Shown here: piece by piece, positions 62,003-64,000 of the stretch
How the letters are laid out: every line of letters begins with the position of its first letter
How positions within the stretch are numbered: position 1 is the stretch's first letter
Position numbers and translations under genes: made by a program
From: CALBPI01 sp045110335
GTDB lineage: Bacteria; Pseudomonadota; Gammaproteobacteria; Steroidobacterales; Woeseiaceae
Reading direction: 5' to 3'
DNA: 64,000 bases
Assembly: GCA_045110335.1 (NCBI GenBank)
Contig: JBGCGB010000024.1
Location: 62,001-126,000 of the forward strand
The notes under the pieces: model-generated
Seen by the model: the letters and a program-made list of their open reading frames with translations, nothing else
The model's database searches: none
Told to the model about the DNA's origin: nothing

Positions 62003-63864
62003 TCAGCGTTGCAAGCTTCATACAAGCGTTCGTGGGCGTCGCGCCAACGGTGCTCATCGGGCTTTGCCTATTAGCGTTTTTGTCCCTATTGGTTTTGGCG
62101 ATTGGCCTAAACCGCGCACAAGGTATTCCAGCAAAATTCGCGATGCTTGCGTCGGGGCTCTTACTGTTACTGGCGCAATCTATTTTGATTTTACCACCGC
62201 AGGTTGTGATGAAAACAGAAGCCGTGGTGGTCATGACAGCCTGCCCTGATCCTGATGCATTGCAGCGCGTCGCAGATTCCGCGGATGTATTTCTGCTGGC
62301 TGATGTTGAGCGTTGCGCCGGTCTGTCTGATTGGCTGCGACAGCGAGCTGTTAGGGCGCAAGGCGGTCTGGTTCGGCTCGCCACAATGGAGGACCTGGCT
62401 GCCTATGTCGGTTTGGATAGCCGTATCACGTTGCTCGGCGGGGGACTATCGCATCAGGCCTGGTCGGCTACCTCGTTTAGCGGTGTTATCGACTGGCAGC
62501 GACCGCCTGTGCTTTCCGGCTTTTCGCGATTCGATTGGTCACCCAAGATTGCAGTCGGCGCACCGGTAACGATTCACCTCGGCCGTAATGATGGCGCATT
62601 GACCGAGGTGGTGGCGGTATCCATCGCCTATGCGGGTCAAAAAGATGCGTTAACGCGGGTGTCGTGGGGGGATGAGAACGATCTATCGATGTCCGTTCTG
62701 GATTTGCCTGCTGGCCGACATTCGCTGAAGCTTTCAGCCCTCGATGTCAACGATGACGTCGTGACGACACGGTTTTTTGGCGTGCAGATCGAGCAGCCTG
62801 ATTTAGCCAGTGTGTTGTTGGTGCAAGACGCGCCATCCTTCGAATGGCGAGCCTTGCAGCGTTGGTTATCGGAAAGCGGGGCGGAAGTGGCGATTGTCAG
62901 TCGTGTTAGTGATTCCCGGTTTCGATTACGGTTTGCAAATCGCGATGAATCATCGCTGACCGAACTTGAATCGAGCATTGCTAAAGACTACGACTTGATT
63001 GTCATTGATGGGGCAGCGTTGGACTCGGACTTGGGTCGTCAAGTGCTTTCGATTGCAGACGAGCGAACGGGGCCCGGCATCTTGATTCGGCTGCGAGACG
63101 ATAGGGATTTGGTGGCATTACCCGCCGCTGCAGAATCCGCGATTTCTTCGGTGGCTGAAGCGCATGTCTATCAGTTAGCAGCACCCGCATGGTCGCCTGA
63201 GTCAGGCTATTCAAGACTGGATGTGCGTTTCGACCCCAAATTGGTCGACCCGCTAGTGGCGGATCTTCAGGCCGCCCCCGTCATCTTGCGATTGACGAGC
63301 AACAATCGCATCGGACTGTCTCTATGGAGAGATTCCTATCGTGCGGTGGGTTCGGGTCAGATCGAAGCCTACGCCAGGCTCTGGTCGCAAGTTGTTTCAG
63401 ACATGGCGAAACCGGCGTTAGCACCGGATATCAATGCTAGTCCGCTTCAAGCGGAGCAAGACTCGCGACTGCGAGTTTGCTGGCGACAAGATGGCAAGGC
63501 AAGTTTCAACGTGATTCAAGGCAATGACGAGCGCAAGTTGAACGGCTACTTGTCCGCTTGGCGGCCTGCAGAACGATGTGACTGGTTATGGCCGAGCGCC
63601 GGCGGGTGGTTGACGGTAGAAAATGAATCGGGTGAGCGGGTCTTTTCTCACTGGGTAGCGCCTGCGGGACATTGGCAAATGGAGCGTGCCGTGCGTTCTA
63701 ACGATGCGACGGCCAGTTTTATTGGCGATATCGCACTTAATGACGAAATCAATAATGGACCAATGACCCAGCCATTGAGTCGTCTTTTCTTATTGCCATT
63801 TTTCTTGCTAGCCGCGCTGCTGCATTGGTTAGTCCAGAGACTCGTTTTCGTTCGCAACATTTGA
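61999..63864 (+). CDS. Membrane protein with glutamine-amidotransferase-like region, unknown function
   Basis: A 621-residue inner-membrane protein. Two helices are at the N-terminus (about 14-36 and 46-66) and one at the C-terminus (about 593-612), leaving a large periplasmic-side domain. The region SVLLVQDAPSFEWRALQRWL followed by DYDLIVIDGAAL has the pattern of class I glutamine-amidotransferase-like modules found in proteins next to BatA genes, without a visible catalytic triad. The start is GTG 61999, sharing GTGA with the previous stop. It is the last gene of the operon and overlaps the convergent ferredoxin-like gene by 36 bases. Confidence 0.68.
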   Translation: MISVASFIQAFVGVAPTVLIGLCLLAFLSLLVLAIGLNRAQGIPAKFAMLASGLLLLLAQSILILPPQVVMKTEAVVVMTACPDPDALQRVADSADVFLLADVERCAGLSDWLRQRAVRAQGGLVRLATMEDLAAYVGLDSRITLLGGGLSHQAWSATSFSGVIDWQRPPVLSGFSRFDWSPKIAVGAPVTIHLGRNDGALTEVVAVSIAYAGQKDALTRVSWGDENDLSMSVLDLPAGRHSLKLSALDVNDDVVTTRFFGVQIEQPDLASVLLVQDAPSFEWRALQRWLSESGAEVAIVSRVSDSRFRLRFANRDESSLTELESSIAKDYDLIVIDGAALDSDLGRQVLSIADERTGPGILIRLRDDRDLVALPAAAESAISSVAEAHVYQLAAPAWSPESGYSRLDVRFDPKLVDPLVADLQAAPVILRLTSNNRIGLSLWRDSYRAVGSGQIEAYARLWSQVVSDMAKPALAPDINASPLQAEQDSRLRVCWRQDGKASFNVIQGNDERKLNGYLSAWRPAERCDWLWPSAGGWLTVENESGERVFSHWVAPAGHWQMERAVRSNDATASFIGDIALNDEINNGPMTQPLSRLFLLPFFLLAALLHWLVQRLVFVRNI

Positions 63865-64000
63865 ACTGAGCGGTGCTGTAAAAAACTGAAAATCCTGGAC
63901 TGGTGTGCCGCCAATAAGGTGTTCCTGAATGATGCGCTCGATCACTTCTGGGCTGCAGTTGCGATACCAGATACCTTCGGGATATACGACGGCGATCGGG
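63829..64000 (-). CDS. C-terminal end of a (2Fe-2S) ferredoxin-like protein (cut by window edge)
   Basis: The minus-strand frame is open from the right edge to a TAA at 63831-63829, giving the last 56 residues. They read PIAVVYPEGIWYRNCSPEVI, then ERIIQEHLIGGTPVQDFQFF and a short acidic tail. This matches the end of thioredoxin-fold (2Fe-2S) ferredoxins (YPEGVWY and the EHLIGG helix). The iron-binding cysteines would be upstream, outside the window. The last 36 bases lie opposite the end of the 621-residue membrane protein gene. Too short for a firm family subtype. Confidence 0.68.
   Translation of the reverse strand, partial: PIAVVYPEGIWYRNCSPEVIERIIQEHLIGGTPVQDFQFFTAPLSSNVANENESLD

Noticed and set aside
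1..64000. Mobile elements, phage genes, CRISPR arrays, tRNA and rRNA genes
   Set aside because: No transposase, integrase, terminal repeats, regularly spaced repeats, cloverleaf-like tRNA sequence or rRNA stretch could be found by reading both strands.

Overview
The window reads as chromosomal DNA of a free-living, probably marine, Gammaproteobacterium. The main reasons are the gene order mltD / yafS-type methyltransferase - rnhA - dnaQ, a ppiD fragment near fabI, an NhaB sodium/proton antiporter, MltD, PrpBCD and an outer-membrane MipA/OmpV protein. I see no rRNA, tRNA, CRISPR array, insertion sequence, integrase or phage gene. The order within the class cannot be fixed from the sequence alone. 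The window cuts a gene at each end: ppiD on the left and a (2Fe-2S) ferredoxin-like gene on the right.

Layout. 1-8.9 kb is housekeeping: the ppiD 3' part, a dicarboxylate/glutamate symporter, fabI, mltD, the methyltransferase-rnhA-dnaQ overlapping set, and nhaB. 9.0-13.0 kb carries two nucleotide-sugar enzymes and pgi. 13.3-20 kb is mixed: a secreted S9 peptidase, an APH-type kinase with a MaoC hydratase, a YceI lipoprotein, a crotonase and a MipA protein.

20.1-33.4 kb is a large acyl-CoA degradation region. One operon holds fused isobutyryl-CoA mutase (IcmF), crotonase, hotdog thioesterase and SDR. A cytochrome P450 converges on it. Divergent from the P450 is a TetR-led operon of thiolase, a FadB/FadJ-like bifunctional enzyme, a crotonase and an acyl-CoA dehydrogenase. 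An acyl-CoA ligase (36.5 kb) and a gntR-prpBCD methylcitrate operon (41.7-46 kb) fit the same theme, because branched or odd-chain acyl-CoAs would end as propionyl-CoA.

33.4-35.4 kb is a translation-related operon: ArfB ribosome rescue factor, an MnmC oxidase-like FAD enzyme and an MnmM/YtqB methyltransferase. 38.1-39.2 kb is a RES-Xre toxin-antitoxin pair with a promoter that would give a leaderless antitoxin mRNA. 39.2-41.7 kb is a large secreted metalloprotease. 46.1-52.7 kb holds a Tat lipoprotein amidase, a flavin reductase-like protein, a DUF4397-like lipoprotein, an ECF sigma / putative anti-sigma pair, and an SDR with a PTPS-family pterin enzyme that carries ExxHGH instead of the QueD cysteine motif.

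53.1-63.9 kb is the most unusual stretch: eight tightly packed co-directional genes. They are TldD with a Tat signal, TldE without one, a Tat-exported DUF4159 protein, MoxR, DUF58, and three membrane proteins of BatA-like or unknown type, one with a duplicated His/Asp-rich segment. I read it as a candidate envelope system coupling an exported TldD/E protease to a MoxR-DUF58 machine. Its function is unknown.
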